Program-made: the position numbers and the translations under genes | DNA from: Blautia wexlerae | GTDB lineage: Bacteria > Bacillota > Clostridia > Lachnospirales > Lachnospiraceae | Assembly (NCBI RefSeq): GCF_013300825.1 | Contig: NZ_JAAIMY010000005.1 | Location: forward strand, 85,790 to 149,789 | DNA length: 64,000 nt | Direction: 5' to 3' | In this document: piece by piece, positions 25,546 to 34,348 of the stretch | Position numbering within the stretch: position 1 is the stretch's first letter | Layout of the letters: every line of letters starts with the position of its first letter | The notes under the pieces: model-generated | Database searches by the model: none | Seen by the model: the letters and a program-made list of their open reading frames with translations, nothing else | Told to the model about the DNA's origin: nothing

Positions 25546-26445
25546 ATGAGAAAGAAATTAATTGCAGCAATGATGGCAGGAGCACTGAGCGCAGGAATAC
25601 TCAGCACAGGAGTTTTCGCAGCAGATACAGACTTAAAAGGTGAAGTCAACACATTCATCGCAGCAAGCTTAAGCAATGCAATGGAAGAAATCCAGAAAAA
25701 TTTCAATGAGACATATCCTGATGTTGAAATCCTCTACAATGCAGACAGCTCAGGCACATTACAGACACAGATCGAAGAAGGCGCACGCTGCGATATCTTC
25801 TTCTCAGCAGCTGACAAGCAGATGGACGCTCTGGTAGACGAAGATCTGGTTAAGAAAGATACTGTAGAAGATATCCTTGAGAACAAAGTCGTTCTGATCA
25901 AACCTAAGGATGGAGAAACAAAAGTTACAGGATTCGAGAACATCACAGATGCAGCCAACATCGCACTTGCAGGGGACAGCGTTCCTGTTGGACAGTATTC
26001 CAGAGAAATTTTCGACAATCTTGGAATTACAGATGAAGTAAATAAGATGGAAATCAATGAAGGTAAAAATGTATCTGAAGTTCTTGCTGCAGTAAGTGAA
26101 GGAAGTAATGAGATCGGTATCGTTTATGCTACAGATGCAGCTTCCGTTGCAGATAAAGTAGACGTTATCGCAGAAGCTCCGGCAGATGCACTGAAGACAT
26201 CTGTTCTCTATCCGGTAGGCCTTATCGAAGACAAAGAGGCATCTGAAGATGATACAGCAGCTGCAGAAGCATTCCTTGAGTACATCAAATCTGACGACGC
26301 TATGAAAGTATTCGAGAAATACGGATTCACAGCATACAAAGCAGATGATGCTTCCGAAACAGATGATAAAGATGCAGAAGCAACAGAAGAAGCAGATGAC
26401 ACAGAAACAAATGCTGAGACAGAGACAACGGAGGAAGCTAAATAA
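25546..26445 (+). CDS. modA: Molybdate ABC transporter substrate-binding protein
   Basis: A 299-residue exported binding protein. The signal peptide ends near VFA-ADT. The binding domain has FIAASLSNAMEEI, YNADSSGTLQTQIEEGA (oxyanion-binding Ser residues), DIFFSAADKQMD and VPVGQYSREIF, all typical of ModA. No lipobox cysteine follows the signal sequence, unlike most Gram-positive binding proteins, and the last ~30 residues are an Asp/Glu/Thr-rich tail. How it is kept near the membrane is unclear. First gene of modABC, with a two-base gap to modB. Confidence 0.93.
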   Translation: MRKKLIAAMMAGALSAGILSTGVFAADTDLKGEVNTFIAASLSNAMEEIQKNFNETYPDVEILYNADSSGTLQTQIEEGARCDIFFSAADKQMDALVDEDLVKKDTVEDILENKVVLIKPKDGETKVTGFENITDAANIALAGDSVPVGQYSREIFDNLGITDEVNKMEINEGKNVSEVLAAVSEGSNEIGIVYATDAASVADKVDVIAEAPADALKTSVLYPVGLIEDKEASEDDTAAAEAFLEYIKSDDAMKVFEKYGFTAYKADDASETDDKDAEATEEADDTETNAETETTEEAK

Positions 26446-26447
26446 GA

Positions 26448-27143
26448 ATGAGTGAATTTCTGGCAGAAATAAACTGGAGTCCTTTATGGATTTCACTGAA
26501 AACAGGTTTCGCGGCTACTGTGATCGCGTTCTTTTTGGGGATATTCTTTGCGAGACTGGTAATGAAGATGAAACCTGTTTCCAGAGGCATACTGGATGGT
26601 ATCCTGACCATGCCTCTGGTACTTCCCCCGACAGTGGCCGGTTTCATTCTGCTTCTGCTGTTCAGTCTGAGACGTCCGTTCGGGGCATTTCTGCTGGATA
26701 ATTTTGATATTAAGATCGTACAGACCTGGAAGGGCTGCGTGATCGCAGCATCTGTAATTGCGTTTCCACTGATGTATCGAAATGCACGCGCTGCATTTGA
26801 ACAGGTGGATGTGAATCTGATCGCAGCAGGCAAGACACTTGGCATGAGTGACAGAAGAATCTTCTGGACAGTTGTCATGCCGACAGCAGGACCCGGAATC
26901 GCATCCGGTACAGTCCTTGCCTTTGCCAGAGCAATCGGAGAATACGGTGCTACATCCATGCTCGCAGGAAACATTCTTGGCAAGACCAGAACCGTTTCCG
27001 TTGCCATTGCTTCGGAGACTGCGGCAGGAAATTATGGCATGGCCGGTTTCTGGGTAGTTGTAATCTTGATCATTTCATTTGTGATCGTTGCGGCGATCAA
27101 TATCGTTTCCGGTAAGGGAATGAAGAGGGGCAGGTGGATGTAA
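26448..27143 (+). CDS. modB: Molybdate ABC transporter permease
   Basis: A 231-residue inner-membrane permease with about five to six hydrophobic segments. The cytoplasmic EAA loop reads AAGKTLGMSDRRIFWTVVMP, which contacts the ATPase. MPLVLPPTVAGFILLLLF is a typical ModB segment. A GAGGAAG site inside the modA 3' end precedes ATG 26448. Its TAA overlaps the modC ATG by one base. Confidence 0.95.
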   Translation: MSEFLAEINWSPLWISLKTGFAATVIAFFLGIFFARLVMKMKPVSRGILDGILTMPLVLPPTVAGFILLLLFSLRRPFGAFLLDNFDIKIVQTWKGCVIAASVIAFPLMYRNARAAFEQVDVNLIAAGKTLGMSDRRIFWTVVMPTAGPGIASGTVLAFARAIGEYGATSMLAGNILGKTRTVSVAIASETAAGNYGMAGFWVVVILIISFVIVAAINIVSGKGMKRGRWM

Positions 27144-28201
27144 TGGCAGTCAGTGTGGATATTGAGAAGAAACTTCATGGCTTCACTCTGAAAGTAAAGC
27201 TGGAGAGTGATGGTTCTCCAATGGGGATCCTTGGAGCATCCGGAAGCGGAAAAAGTATGACTCTGCGCTGTATTGCAGGAATCCAGACACCGGACTCAGG
27301 AAGAATTGTTGTAAATGATAAAGTTCTTTTTGATTCAGAAAAGAAAATCAATCTTAAACCGCAGGAGAGGAAGGTCGGCTATCTTTTTCAGAACTATGCA
27401 CTTTTTCCTACCATGACTGTAGAGAAGAATATCGCATGCGGATACAGAGGGGATAAGAAACATTTTAAGGCAAAAGTGGCAGATTACATAGAGCGCTATC
27501 AGCTTAACGGGCTGGAGAAACGTTATCCGGGACAGCTTTCCGGAGGTCAGCAGCAGCGTGTCGCACTGGCACGAATGATGATCGGAGAACCGGAAGTCAT
27601 CCTTCTGGATGAACCGTTCTCAGCACTGGATGGATATCTGAAAGATATCATGCAGCGTGATATGCAGAACTTTCTTAATGAGTACACAGGTGATATGATT
27701 CTGGTCACTCACAGCCGTGATGAGGCTTACAAGTTCTGCGGACATCTGACAATTCTGGACAGCGGTCAGGCACTTACTACAGGAGAAACCAAGAAACTCT
27801 TTGAACGACCCGGTATTCTGCAGGCAGCCAGACTGACAGGGTGTAAAAATTTCTCAACTGTACAGAAAATGGGAAAACACAGTATTTATGCAGTGGACTG
27901 GGATCTGATGCTGCAGACCGAAGATGTGGTGCCGGATGATGTTACGCATGTGGGAATCCGCGGTCACTGGATGAAAGGTGCATCTGAAGGCGGAGAGAAC
28001 CACATGGAAGTGGAAGTTGTGGAATATATTGAAACGACCTTTGAACATCAGTATTTACTGAAGAACAAGAAAGGCGGAGACTGTCAGCCGGTCTGGTGGA
28101 TGTGTCCCAAAGGAAATTTTGAGGAAGATCCGCATGCAAAAGTTCCGAAATATATTCATTTTCCGGAAGAGCATCTGATGCTGCTGAAAGAAGCAAAATA
28201 G
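27143..28201 (+). CDS. modC: Molybdate ABC transporter ATP-binding protein
   Basis: A 352-residue ATPase that powers ModB. Walker A is GASGSGKS, Q-loop FQNYALFP, signature LSGGQQQRVALARMM and Walker B VILLDEPFSALDG. The part after residue ~230 is a regulatory domain with GIRGHWMK, in the place of the TOBE domain of classical ModC, but it is shorter and not clearly Mop-like; the stand-alone Mop protein may supply that function. ATG 27143 (TAATG overlap) is preferred over GTG 27134. A terminator follows. Confidence 0.92.
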   Translation: MAVSVDIEKKLHGFTLKVKLESDGSPMGILGASGSGKSMTLRCIAGIQTPDSGRIVVNDKVLFDSEKKINLKPQERKVGYLFQNYALFPTMTVEKNIACGYRGDKKHFKAKVADYIERYQLNGLEKRYPGQLSGGQQQRVALARMMIGEPEVILLDEPFSALDGYLKDIMQRDMQNFLNEYTGDMILVTHSRDEAYKFCGHLTILDSGQALTTGETKKLFERPGILQAARLTGCKNFSTVQKMGKHSIYAVDWDLMLQTEDVVPDDVTHVGIRGHWMKGASEGGENHMEVEVVEYIETTFEHQYLLKNKKGGDCQPVWWMCPKGNFEEDPHAKVPKYIHFPEEHLMLLKEAK

Positions 28202-28218
28202 AATATATAAGAAATAAT

Positions 28219-28271
28219 AAAAAGCGTTGTATCTATGACAGAGATTCCTGCCGAAGATATAACGCTTTTTT
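28219..28271 (+). terminator. Intrinsic terminator of modABC
   Basis: AAAAAGCGTT / AACGCTTTTT outer stem with TATCT / AGATA inside, followed by a T-run. Confidence 0.82.
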
Positions 28272-28275
28272 AACC

Positions 28276-28345
28276 GGATCAAGTAAGTCCCCTGTGGAGC
28301 AGTTATTCGGTGTAGAATCGCGTAGCCACGTAGCTGTAAGAGTCT
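28276..28345. repeat. Repeat fragment with ATCAAGTAAGTCCCC and GGAGCAGTTAT blocks
   Basis: ATCAAGTAAGTCCCC recurs at 44007-44021 after the LUD gene. GGAGCAGTTAT plus GGTGTAGAATCGC recurs at 18350-18380. Both other copies are also intergenic. Confidence 0.55.
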
Positions 28346-28391
28346 GCCGGTTTGATCACGCAGATGGATGTTATCAAATTGTCTGAGAAAT

Positions 28392-29480
28392 CTATGACGG
28401 ATGATTCTTAGAATATTTTATGTAGTCCACAACCATCATCGCCAGTTTAAATGTCAGTGCATCTTCAAACGCGCGGATATCCAGTCCGAATTTTCTCTGG
28501 AGTTTTTCGAAACGGTACACCAGAGTATTTCTGTGTACATAAAGCTGTCTGGAGGTCTCGGAGAGATTCAGGTTATTTTCAAAGAAGGTACGGATGGTGA
28601 TCAGGGTTTCTTCGTCAATAGAATCCAGAGTTTCCTCTTTGAAGATCTCGTCGATAAACATTTCACATATGGAAACAGGAAGCTGGTAGATCAGTCTGCC
28701 GATTCCAAGCTGGTTATATCCGAATACATTTTTATCTGCGTAGAAAATCTTGCCTACTTCAAGGGCTGTATGTGCTTCCTTGTATGCGTCTGGAAGCCTG
28801 GAAATATCCTCTGCCAGATTACTGTAGGCAACCCATGCGGAAGTCATTGCTTCTGTATTTAACATATCTACAAGCATATATGCAATTGATTCCAGATCCT
28901 CATAAGTTTCTGTAGACTGTAATTCTCTGATGATGATAATCCCTGTATCATCAATAGCTGTGATGAAATCTCTGGTACGGGCAGAGAAAATATTCCGGAT
29001 CGTAGCGAGAGCGTTCTCATCCTTGGTCTGTTTGGTTTCCACAAGAAATACGGCACGCTGAACAGAAGTTGCAATGTGCAGTTTCTTGGCGCGGTTAAAG
29101 ACATCTACATCGGAATAACTACCAAGGAGAAGATTCTGCATAAAGGTATTCTTGTCGCTTTTCTCTGCATAGGCAGCCAGGAGACTCTGTACCTGGCATA
29201 CGGCCAGCTCTCCGATGGTAGCAGTACTTTCTGCTTTTCCCCATACGATCAGAATATAGGAGATGGAATGGTTCTCCATGATCTTATACAGGCAGCAGCT
29301 TGTATTGGAAACACACAGGGCACTGCTTTGGCGAAATTCTTCCAGTTTTGATTCTGCAGGAAGTTTTTTATCGCAGGTAGAGAGAAAGATATGGTTATCA
29401 GAATCCAGCAGACAGAAATCAATCTGGCTGATATTCTTCCAGTCTGTCAGGCATTTCTGTAAAATCTGTTGTATTTTCAT
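28392..29480 (-). CDS. PucR/CdaR-type transcriptional regulator
   Basis: A 362-residue regulator. The N-terminal ~120 residues resemble a ligand-sensing domain (CLLDSDNHIFLSTCDK), the middle resembles the GGDEF-like domain of CdaR proteins, and the C-terminus is the PucR helix-turn-helix: LNLSETSRQLYVHRNTLVYRFEKLQ followed by ALTFKLAMMVVDYI. It lies directly downstream of the UgpC/MsmK-like ATPase on the same strand but behind a terminator, so it is probably transcribed separately or by read-through. A role in sugar-uptake control is suggested only by this position. Confidence 0.87.
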   Translation of the reverse strand: MKIQQILQKCLTDWKNISQIDFCLLDSDNHIFLSTCDKKLPAESKLEEFRQSSALCVSNTSCCLYKIMENHSISYILIVWGKAESTATIGELAVCQVQSLLAAYAEKSDKNTFMQNLLLGSYSDVDVFNRAKKLHIATSVQRAVFLVETKQTKDENALATIRNIFSARTRDFITAIDDTGIIIIRELQSTETYEDLESIAYMLVDMLNTEAMTSAWVAYSNLAEDISRLPDAYKEAHTALEVGKIFYADKNVFGYNQLGIGRLIYQLPVSICEMFIDEIFKEETLDSIDEETLITIRTFFENNLNLSETSRQLYVHRNTLVYRFEKLQRKFGLDIRAFEDALTFKLAMMVVDYIKYSKNHPS

Positions 29481-29574
29481 AAGGTCAATCCTTTCTTTTG
29501 GGGTATGAGTCAGCTTATAGCAATCCTTGCAAATTGTCTGATCGAAGTAATCAGGCAGCCAATTCTATATTATA

Positions 29575-29606
29575 ACATAAAAACCCGGGGAAAACTCCCC
29601 GGGTTT
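29575..29606 (-). terminator. Intrinsic terminator of the sugar ABC ATPase gene
   Basis: Perfect 11-bp GC-rich stem AAACCCGGGGA / TCCCCGGGTTT with a 4-nt loop and a minus-strand T-run, 18 bases past the stop. Confidence 0.92.
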
Positions 29607-29624
29607 ATTAAAGATTCCTGAAAA

Positions 29625-30737
29625 TTAGTTGCAGATTGTAAGTTCTGTTTCTTTATCAAAGAAATGAGATTTTTCCATATCGAATGCGAATTTGATCGGA
29701 TCACCAGTCTTAGCTGTTGTACGAGGATCAACTCGTGCTGTAACCTGAGTTCCGTCAACATCAAAGTATAAGAATACTTCAGCACCCAGAAGCTCGTAAA
29801 CCTTAACTACAGAGCTCATTGGAGCACTTGGAGAAGCTTCGATAAACATCTGAGAATCATGAATATCTTCTGGACGGATACCAAGAACAACTGTCTTGCC
29901 TACATAACCGTTATCTTTAAGAATTTTAGCTTTTCCAGTAGGAACAAGCAACTCATGCTCGCCAACTTTAGCAATGATATTTCCGCCTTTTTCAGAGATT
30001 GCTGCGTCAAGGAAGTTCATCTGCGGTGATCCCATGAATCCTGCAACGAATAAGTTGCCTGGTTTCTGATACAGGTTCTGAGGTGTATCTACCTGCTGAA
30101 CAACACCGTCTTTCATAACAACGATTCTGGTACCAAGAGTCATAGCCTCTGTCTGGTCATGTGTTACATAGATGATTGTAGCACCCAGTCTCTGGTGGAT
30201 CTTGGAAATTTCGATACGCATCTGTACACGAAGTTTAGCATCCAGGTTGGAAAGAGGCTCATCCATAAGGAATACCTTAGGATTACGTACGATAGCACGT
30301 CCCATAGCAACACGCTGTCTCTGACCACCGGAAAGAGCCTTCGGTTTACGATCAAGAAGTTTTTCAAGGTCAAGGATTCTTGCAGCTTCACGAACTGCTT
30401 TGTCGATCTGGTCTTTCGGAACTTTACGAAGTTTAAGTCCGAATGCCATGTTATCATATACTGTCATATGAGGATACAGAGCATAGTTCTGGAATACCAT
30501 TGCGATATCACGGTCTTTAGGCTCTACATCGTTCATAACTTTGTCACCGATCTTTAATGTACCGCCGGAAATTTCTTCCAGACCAGCAATCATACGAAGT
30601 GTAGTAGATTTACCACATCCTGAAGGTCCTACGAAAATGATGAATTCTTTATCTTCGATCTCCAGATTGAAATCTTTAACTGCCTGGAAACCATTTGGGT
30701 AAGTTTTGTTAATGTGCTGTAATGATAAGCTTGCCAT
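29625..30737 (-). CDS. ugpC: Sugar ABC transporter ATP-binding protein (UgpC/MsmK/MalK family)
   Basis: A 370-residue ATPase of the family that serves several carbohydrate importers. Walker A is GPSGCGKST, Q-loop FQNYALYPHMTVYDNMAFGLK, signature LSGGQRQRVAMGRA and Walker B KVFLMDEPLSNLDA. The C-terminal ~130 residues are OB/TOBE domains with GIRPEDIHDS. No permease or binding protein accompanies it, as is common for the shared MsmK-type ATPase of Firmicutes. GGAGGAAG precedes the ATG. UgpC, MsmK and MalK cannot be told apart by sequence alone. Confidence 0.93.
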   Translation of the reverse strand: MASLSLQHINKTYPNGFQAVKDFNLEIEDKEFIIFVGPSGCGKSTTLRMIAGLEEISGGTLKIGDKVMNDVEPKDRDIAMVFQNYALYPHMTVYDNMAFGLKLRKVPKDQIDKAVREAARILDLEKLLDRKPKALSGGQRQRVAMGRAIVRNPKVFLMDEPLSNLDAKLRVQMRIEISKIHQRLGATIIYVTHDQTEAMTLGTRIVVMKDGVVQQVDTPQNLYQKPGNLFVAGFMGSPQMNFLDAAISEKGGNIIAKVGEHELLVPTGKAKILKDNGYVGKTVVLGIRPEDIHDSQMFIEASPSAPMSSVVKVYELLGAEVFLYFDVDGTQVTARVDPRTTAKTGDPIKFAFDMEKSHFFDKETELTICN

Positions 30738-31062
30738 AATTATTCTTCCTCCAAAATTATCTTATATTATTTTTGCTGATTGATTACTCGCTTTTTTCAT
30801 CTGTAGACAGTATAACGAAAAGGAGGGGGGATGGCTAGGGAAGAATCGTACAAAGATTTGTTGGGTTTCTTGTCAATCTGACGAAAAGCTGAAATGGACA
30901 TCTGGGGATTCCGTCAAACTGTCAAAAGACATGAGAAAAACGCAGGACAAAATGACGAAATTCTGTCTGCGTTTCTCAAAATTGGAGTTAAAATATGAAG
31001 GATCTGGTGAGAGAATACGAATATTGTGCTAAAGTTACAGGGTACCCAGAGAAAGCAAATCC
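30738..31062. other. 325-bp intergenic region with one terminator
   Basis: It holds the ribosome site of the sugar ATPase gene and, at 30933-30977, an imperfect hairpin (GAGAAA-ACGCAG-ACA arms) that would end the minus-strand binding-protein gene. A TATACT box on the minus strand near 30815 could be a -10 element, but no good -35 is seen. I see no gene here. Confidence 0.6.
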
Positions 31063-32082
31063 TCAGGAAGCATTTTTTGCAAATTCTGTGTTGACCAGTT
31101 CTGCATACGATGTACGTTCTTTCAGTTCACCTGCGTCTTCCAGGATATTCTGCAGAAGCTCAAATCCTTCCTGTCCAAACACCAGATTTTCTTTCCAGGT
31201 GTCCTGATCGTAATAGCGTTTTACAATGGCTGTGATGGTATCCAGATCTGTTTCCGGGAACTGAGGCTCGATGATTTCTGCGATTTCCTCAGGAGTGTGG
31301 TTCTGGACAAAATCCATACCTTTTTGCAGAGCATTGGTAAATTTCTGCATGATATCAGGATTCTTTTTCATATAGCTGGTTTTGGCGCTATAGGAGGTGT
31401 ATGGCACATAGCCGGAGTCAACACCCAGGGATGCCACAACATATCCGGCACCCTGCTTTTCAAGAGCAGTAGCAGAGGGTTCAAACTCCACAGTAAAGTC
31501 TGCTGAATTATTTCCTGTAAAAGCAGCCGCAGTGGAGCCAAAGTCAATACTCTGGTCAATAGACAGATCTTTCTGAGGGTCAAGTCCATTCTGCTTCAGA
31601 ATATACTCAAATACCATTTCCGGCATGCCACCCTTGCGGCCTCCAAGAACTTTTTTGTTTTTCAGATTTTCCCATTTAAAATCCGGCATTTCTTCTCTTG
31701 CCACAAGGAAATTTCCGGCCCGCTGGGTAAGCTGTGCAAAGTTTACAACAGGATCGGTAGCTCCTTCCTGATAGGCATAAATAGATGCTTCTGCGCCCAT
31801 AAATCCGATATCTGCCTCACCGGATATGACTGCGGTCATAGTTTTATCGGCTCCAAAGCCAGTTACAAGGGTCAGATCAAGCCCCTCATCTTTAAAATAC
31901 CCTTTTTCAATTGCTACATACTGCGGAGCATAGAAAATAGAATGTGCCACTTCATTTAAGGTAACCTTTGTAAGCGTCTTATCATCCGGACTGTCCTTTT
32001 TCTTTGCAAATACTGTTACCGGTAGAGCAGTCACAGCGAGTATAACCGCAGTTGCCAGCGCGATCCATTTTTTATTTTTCAT
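31063..32082 (-). CDS. Orphan ABC substrate-binding protein, NMT1/ThiY/SsuA-like
   Basis: A 339-residue exported protein. The signal peptide ends near VFA-KKK, with no lipobox cysteine. The mature part has the two-lobed NMT1 fold: VTLNEVAHSIFYAPQYVAIEKGYF, VISGEADIGFMGAEASI, GGRKGGMPEMVFEYIL and a late DAGELKERTSYAELV. Relatives bind sulfonates, nitrate, pyrimidine precursors of thiamine or similar compounds. No permease or ATPase gene is adjacent on either side, so it either uses a transporter elsewhere or is a leftover. AAGGAG precedes the ATG. Confidence 0.85.
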   Translation of the reverse strand: MKNKKWIALATAVILAVTALPVTVFAKKKDSPDDKTLTKVTLNEVAHSIFYAPQYVAIEKGYFKDEGLDLTLVTGFGADKTMTAVISGEADIGFMGAEASIYAYQEGATDPVVNFAQLTQRAGNFLVAREEMPDFKWENLKNKKVLGGRKGGMPEMVFEYILKQNGLDPQKDLSIDQSIDFGSTAAAFTGNNSADFTVEFEPSATALEKQGAGYVVASLGVDSGYVPYTSYSAKTSYMKKNPDIMQKFTNALQKGMDFVQNHTPEEIAEIIEPQFPETDLDTITAIVKRYYDQDTWKENLVFGQEGFELLQNILEDAGELKERTSYAELVNTEFAKNAS

Positions 32083-32197
32083 ACAGATACTCCTTTACAA
32101 ACTTCTGCTGTTAAGATATGCAGGAGGCAGAGGAACCGTTCATATATATCAGTCAAATAGATGTTTTACATTTTTATATAAAAAACATCAAACTTTG

Positions 32198-32226
32198 TTG
32201 ACAAGCCCCAAGACATTTGATAAACT
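32198..32226 (+). promoter_or_regulatory. Sigma-A promoter of the metal-exchanger operon
   Basis: -35 TTGACA, exactly 17-nt spacer, -10 TAAACT. The predicted start near 32233 is just before the riboswitch aptamer. Confidence 0.75.
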
Positions 32227-32244
32227 TTGTCAAGTAATTTAATA

Positions 32245-32341
32245 TTCCATGAGGGAGTAGTTAGCGCGAAAGTGTGGTTTGTCAACATTCTGATTATATT
32301 AGAGAGTATAATCTGGCAAATCTTAAATAATGAGACTCATG
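32245..32341 (+). promoter_or_regulatory. Probable yybP-ykoY (Mn2+) riboswitch aptamer
   Basis: The leader carries GGGAGTAG (32253-32260), a small stem-loop GCGCGAAAGTG, TTTGTCAACATTCTG and, after an AT-rich hairpin (ATTATA/TATAAT), CTGGCAA. These are the conserved blocks, in order, of the manganese-sensing yybP-ykoY class. CATGAG (32248-32253) can pair with CTCATG (32336-32341) as a closing helix. The two genes downstream encode a cation exchanger and a GDT1/UPF0016 protein, the kind of genes this class controls. The 3' side departs from the consensus, so confidence is moderate. Confidence 0.68.
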
Positions 32342-32408
32342 TATATCGATTAACAGCTTATGTATGATGCACTGGCTGGTAATTGATATACATGAGTCTT
32401 TTTTATAC
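32331..32408 (+). terminator. Riboswitch expression-platform terminator
   Basis: A long stem pairs GACTCATGTATATC with GATATACATGAGTC, followed by TTTTTT. Its left arm contains the same CTCATG that closes the aptamer helix, so the two structures exclude each other: a metal-bound aptamer would release read-through. Confidence 0.82.
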
Positions 32409-32480
32409 CACAGAAAATTACTCTGTAATGTTTCTATAGTATAAAAGCTTCCGGGCAGAATAGCAGGATTCTTTTACGGT
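32405..32480. repeat. Interspersed hairpin repeat, copy B
   Basis: Contains ATTACTCTGTAATG, a degenerate TATAC/GTATA outer stem, then CCGGGCAG and AGCAGGATTCTTTTAC. Same block order as copies at 14041 and 34421. Confidence 0.7.
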
Positions 32481-32551
32481 TGTTGGGTATACTCGTAATG
32501 GCGGATATTTCGGCTGACAATACTGTTATGGAGAATAAAAGGAGAAAACAT

Positions 32552-33553
32552 ATGGAAAAATTCATTAACAACGCCCCATTTGCCCTTGTGCTTGTATTTC
32601 TTGTAATAGGTTTTGTGCTGCTTATTAAAGGTGCAGACTTTTTCGTAGAGGGAAGTTCAAGTGTAGCAAAGAGACTGCATGTTCCGTCTATCATTATCGG
32701 ACTTACCATTGTTGCAATGGGAACATCGCTTCCGGAGACTGCAGTCAGTGTATCAGCTTCACTTACTGGCAATAATGAGCTTGCAGTAAGTAATGTAGTC
32801 GGCTCCAATATATTCAACCTGATGGTTGTTATTGGTGTGTGTGCAATGATCGCCACAGTAAATGTTGCAAAAGAAACAATAAAGAGAGATATTCCATTTT
32901 CTCTTATCTGTGCAGGACTTTTATTGTTTTTGGGAATTGCAGGATTTGGCGATAAAGCAGGCATGATACTTGGACATCTTGACGGTGTAATATTCCTTGG
33001 CGCCTTTGCAGGCTATATTTCTTACATGATCAAGGTTGCATTAAAGGCAAGTAAGGAAGGCAGGAAGGTTGAGATTGAAGGCGCTTCAGAGGAGGAAATC
33101 AGGCTGATTTCCGTGCCGCTCAGTATTCTGTTTATTATTGGCGGTGCGGCTGCAATCGCAGTTGGCGGAGATATTACTGTAGATGCGGCATCAAGGATAG
33201 CAAGTGACCTTGGAATGAGCCAGACACTTATCGGACTTACGATTGTTTCAATAGGAACATCACTTCCGGAGCTTGTGACTTCAATAGTTGCAGCCAGAAA
33301 GAACGAAGTTGATATGGCGCTTGGCAATGCAATCGGTTCCAATGTATTTAATATACTTATGGTACTTGGCATTGCATCAGCAATTAGTCCGGTCAGCCTG
33401 ATCACTGAGAATATTATTGATCTGTGTGTACTTATTGTATTTACAGTCTGTGTATGGATATTTGCAGGAACCAAAAAGAAAATTGGAAAAATCGAAGGAT
33501 TTGCTATGGTTGCACTTTATGCGATATATGCGGTTTACATTGTAATAAGATAA
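32552..33553 (+). CDS. CaCA-family Na+/Ca2+ (cation) exchanger, YrbG-like
   Basis: A 333-residue membrane protein with about ten hydrophobic helices in two homologous halves. Each half has the alpha-repeat signature: VAMGTSLPETAVSVSASLTG with SNVVGSNIFNL, then VSIGTSLPELVTSIVAARKN with GNAIGSNVFNI. Family members exchange Ca2+ or other divalent cations for Na+ or H+. ATG 32552 is set by AAAAGGAGA. It is the first gene behind the probable Mn2+ riboswitch, so manganese or calcium export is likely; the ion is inferred. Confidence 0.92.
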   Translation: MEKFINNAPFALVLVFLVIGFVLLIKGADFFVEGSSSVAKRLHVPSIIIGLTIVAMGTSLPETAVSVSASLTGNNELAVSNVVGSNIFNLMVVIGVCAMIATVNVAKETIKRDIPFSLICAGLLLFLGIAGFGDKAGMILGHLDGVIFLGAFAGYISYMIKVALKASKEGRKVEIEGASEEEIRLISVPLSILFIIGGAAAIAVGGDITVDAASRIASDLGMSQTLIGLTIVSIGTSLPELVTSIVAARKNEVDMALGNAIGSNVFNILMVLGIASAISPVSLITENIIDLCVLIVFTVCVWIFAGTKKKIGKIEGFAMVALYAIYAVYIVIR

Positions 33554-33568
33554 AGGAGATATCAGAAA

Positions 33569-34282
33569 ATGATATTGTTTTTTAAGATATTTTTTACTGA
33601 ATTTATAGCAGAGATGGGAGATAAAACCCAGCTTATGCTTATTGCTCTTACTTCTAAACACAAGTTAAAAGATATTATACTGGGAACTGCAGCAGCAATC
33701 CTTGTACTTAATGGACTGGCCGTTCTTGCAGGTGGGCTGGTCAGTGAATTTATTCCTGACTGGCTTATTAAAACAGCAGCAGCACTTGCATTTCTCTATT
33801 TTGCCGCATCAACAATTGCCGGAGATGAGGATGATGAAGAGGAAGAGGGTGGCAAATCAAAGATTAAGTTTGCCCCTCTTGCAGTTTTCTGTACATTTTT
33901 CCTGGCAGAGCTTGGAGACAAGACACAGCTGACTGCTATTACATTTGGTGCAAATGAAGGTATGGGGGCAGCCTTTGTTGTATGGATCGCATGTTCGCTG
34001 GGACTTTTTGCAGCGGACATTCTTGGAATGTTAGTCGGTTATCTTTTAAAGAGCAAAACTCCGGATGGACTGCTTAATACAATTGCATTTATCATATTCT
34101 CTGTTTTCGGTGTATATACACTTTACCAGGCACTTAAGCTTATCAGTGCAGGTGTCTGTCCAATCCCGGTATGGCCGGTGCTTATGGTTGTGACTATTGT
34201 TTTTGTTGCTTTATGTGGCTGCTTTTTTGTGAAAAAAAGAAAAAAATCAAATAAATTTGTCATGCATAGAAATATGTGTTAA
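33569..34282 (+). CDS. UPF0016/GDT1 (TMEM165-like) cation exporter
   Basis: A 237-residue membrane protein with two copies of the diagnostic ExGDK(T/S) motif: EFIAEMGDKTQLM at the start and FLAELGDKTQLTAITFG in the middle, separated by an acidic cytoplasmic loop (DEDDEEEEGGK). Characterised relatives (MneA/Mnx, yeast Gdt1) export Mn2+ or exchange Ca2+. It starts 15 bases after the exchanger gene with its own GGAG and is in the same riboswitch-controlled unit. The last helix ends in a basic tail. Confidence 0.92.
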   Translation: MILFFKIFFTEFIAEMGDKTQLMLIALTSKHKLKDIILGTAAAILVLNGLAVLAGGLVSEFIPDWLIKTAAALAFLYFAASTIAGDEDDEEEEGGKSKIKFAPLAVFCTFFLAELGDKTQLTAITFGANEGMGAAFVVWIACSLGLFAADILGMLVGYLLKSKTPDGLLNTIAFIIFSVFGVYTLYQALKLISAGVCPIPVWPVLMVVTIVFVALCGCFFVKKRKKSNKFVMHRNMC

Positions 34283-34348
34283 AATAACCACCGAAACTGG
34301 TTCGAAACCCTCCCAGTATAAAAAACTAGGCAAAGTAAAAAATATTGA

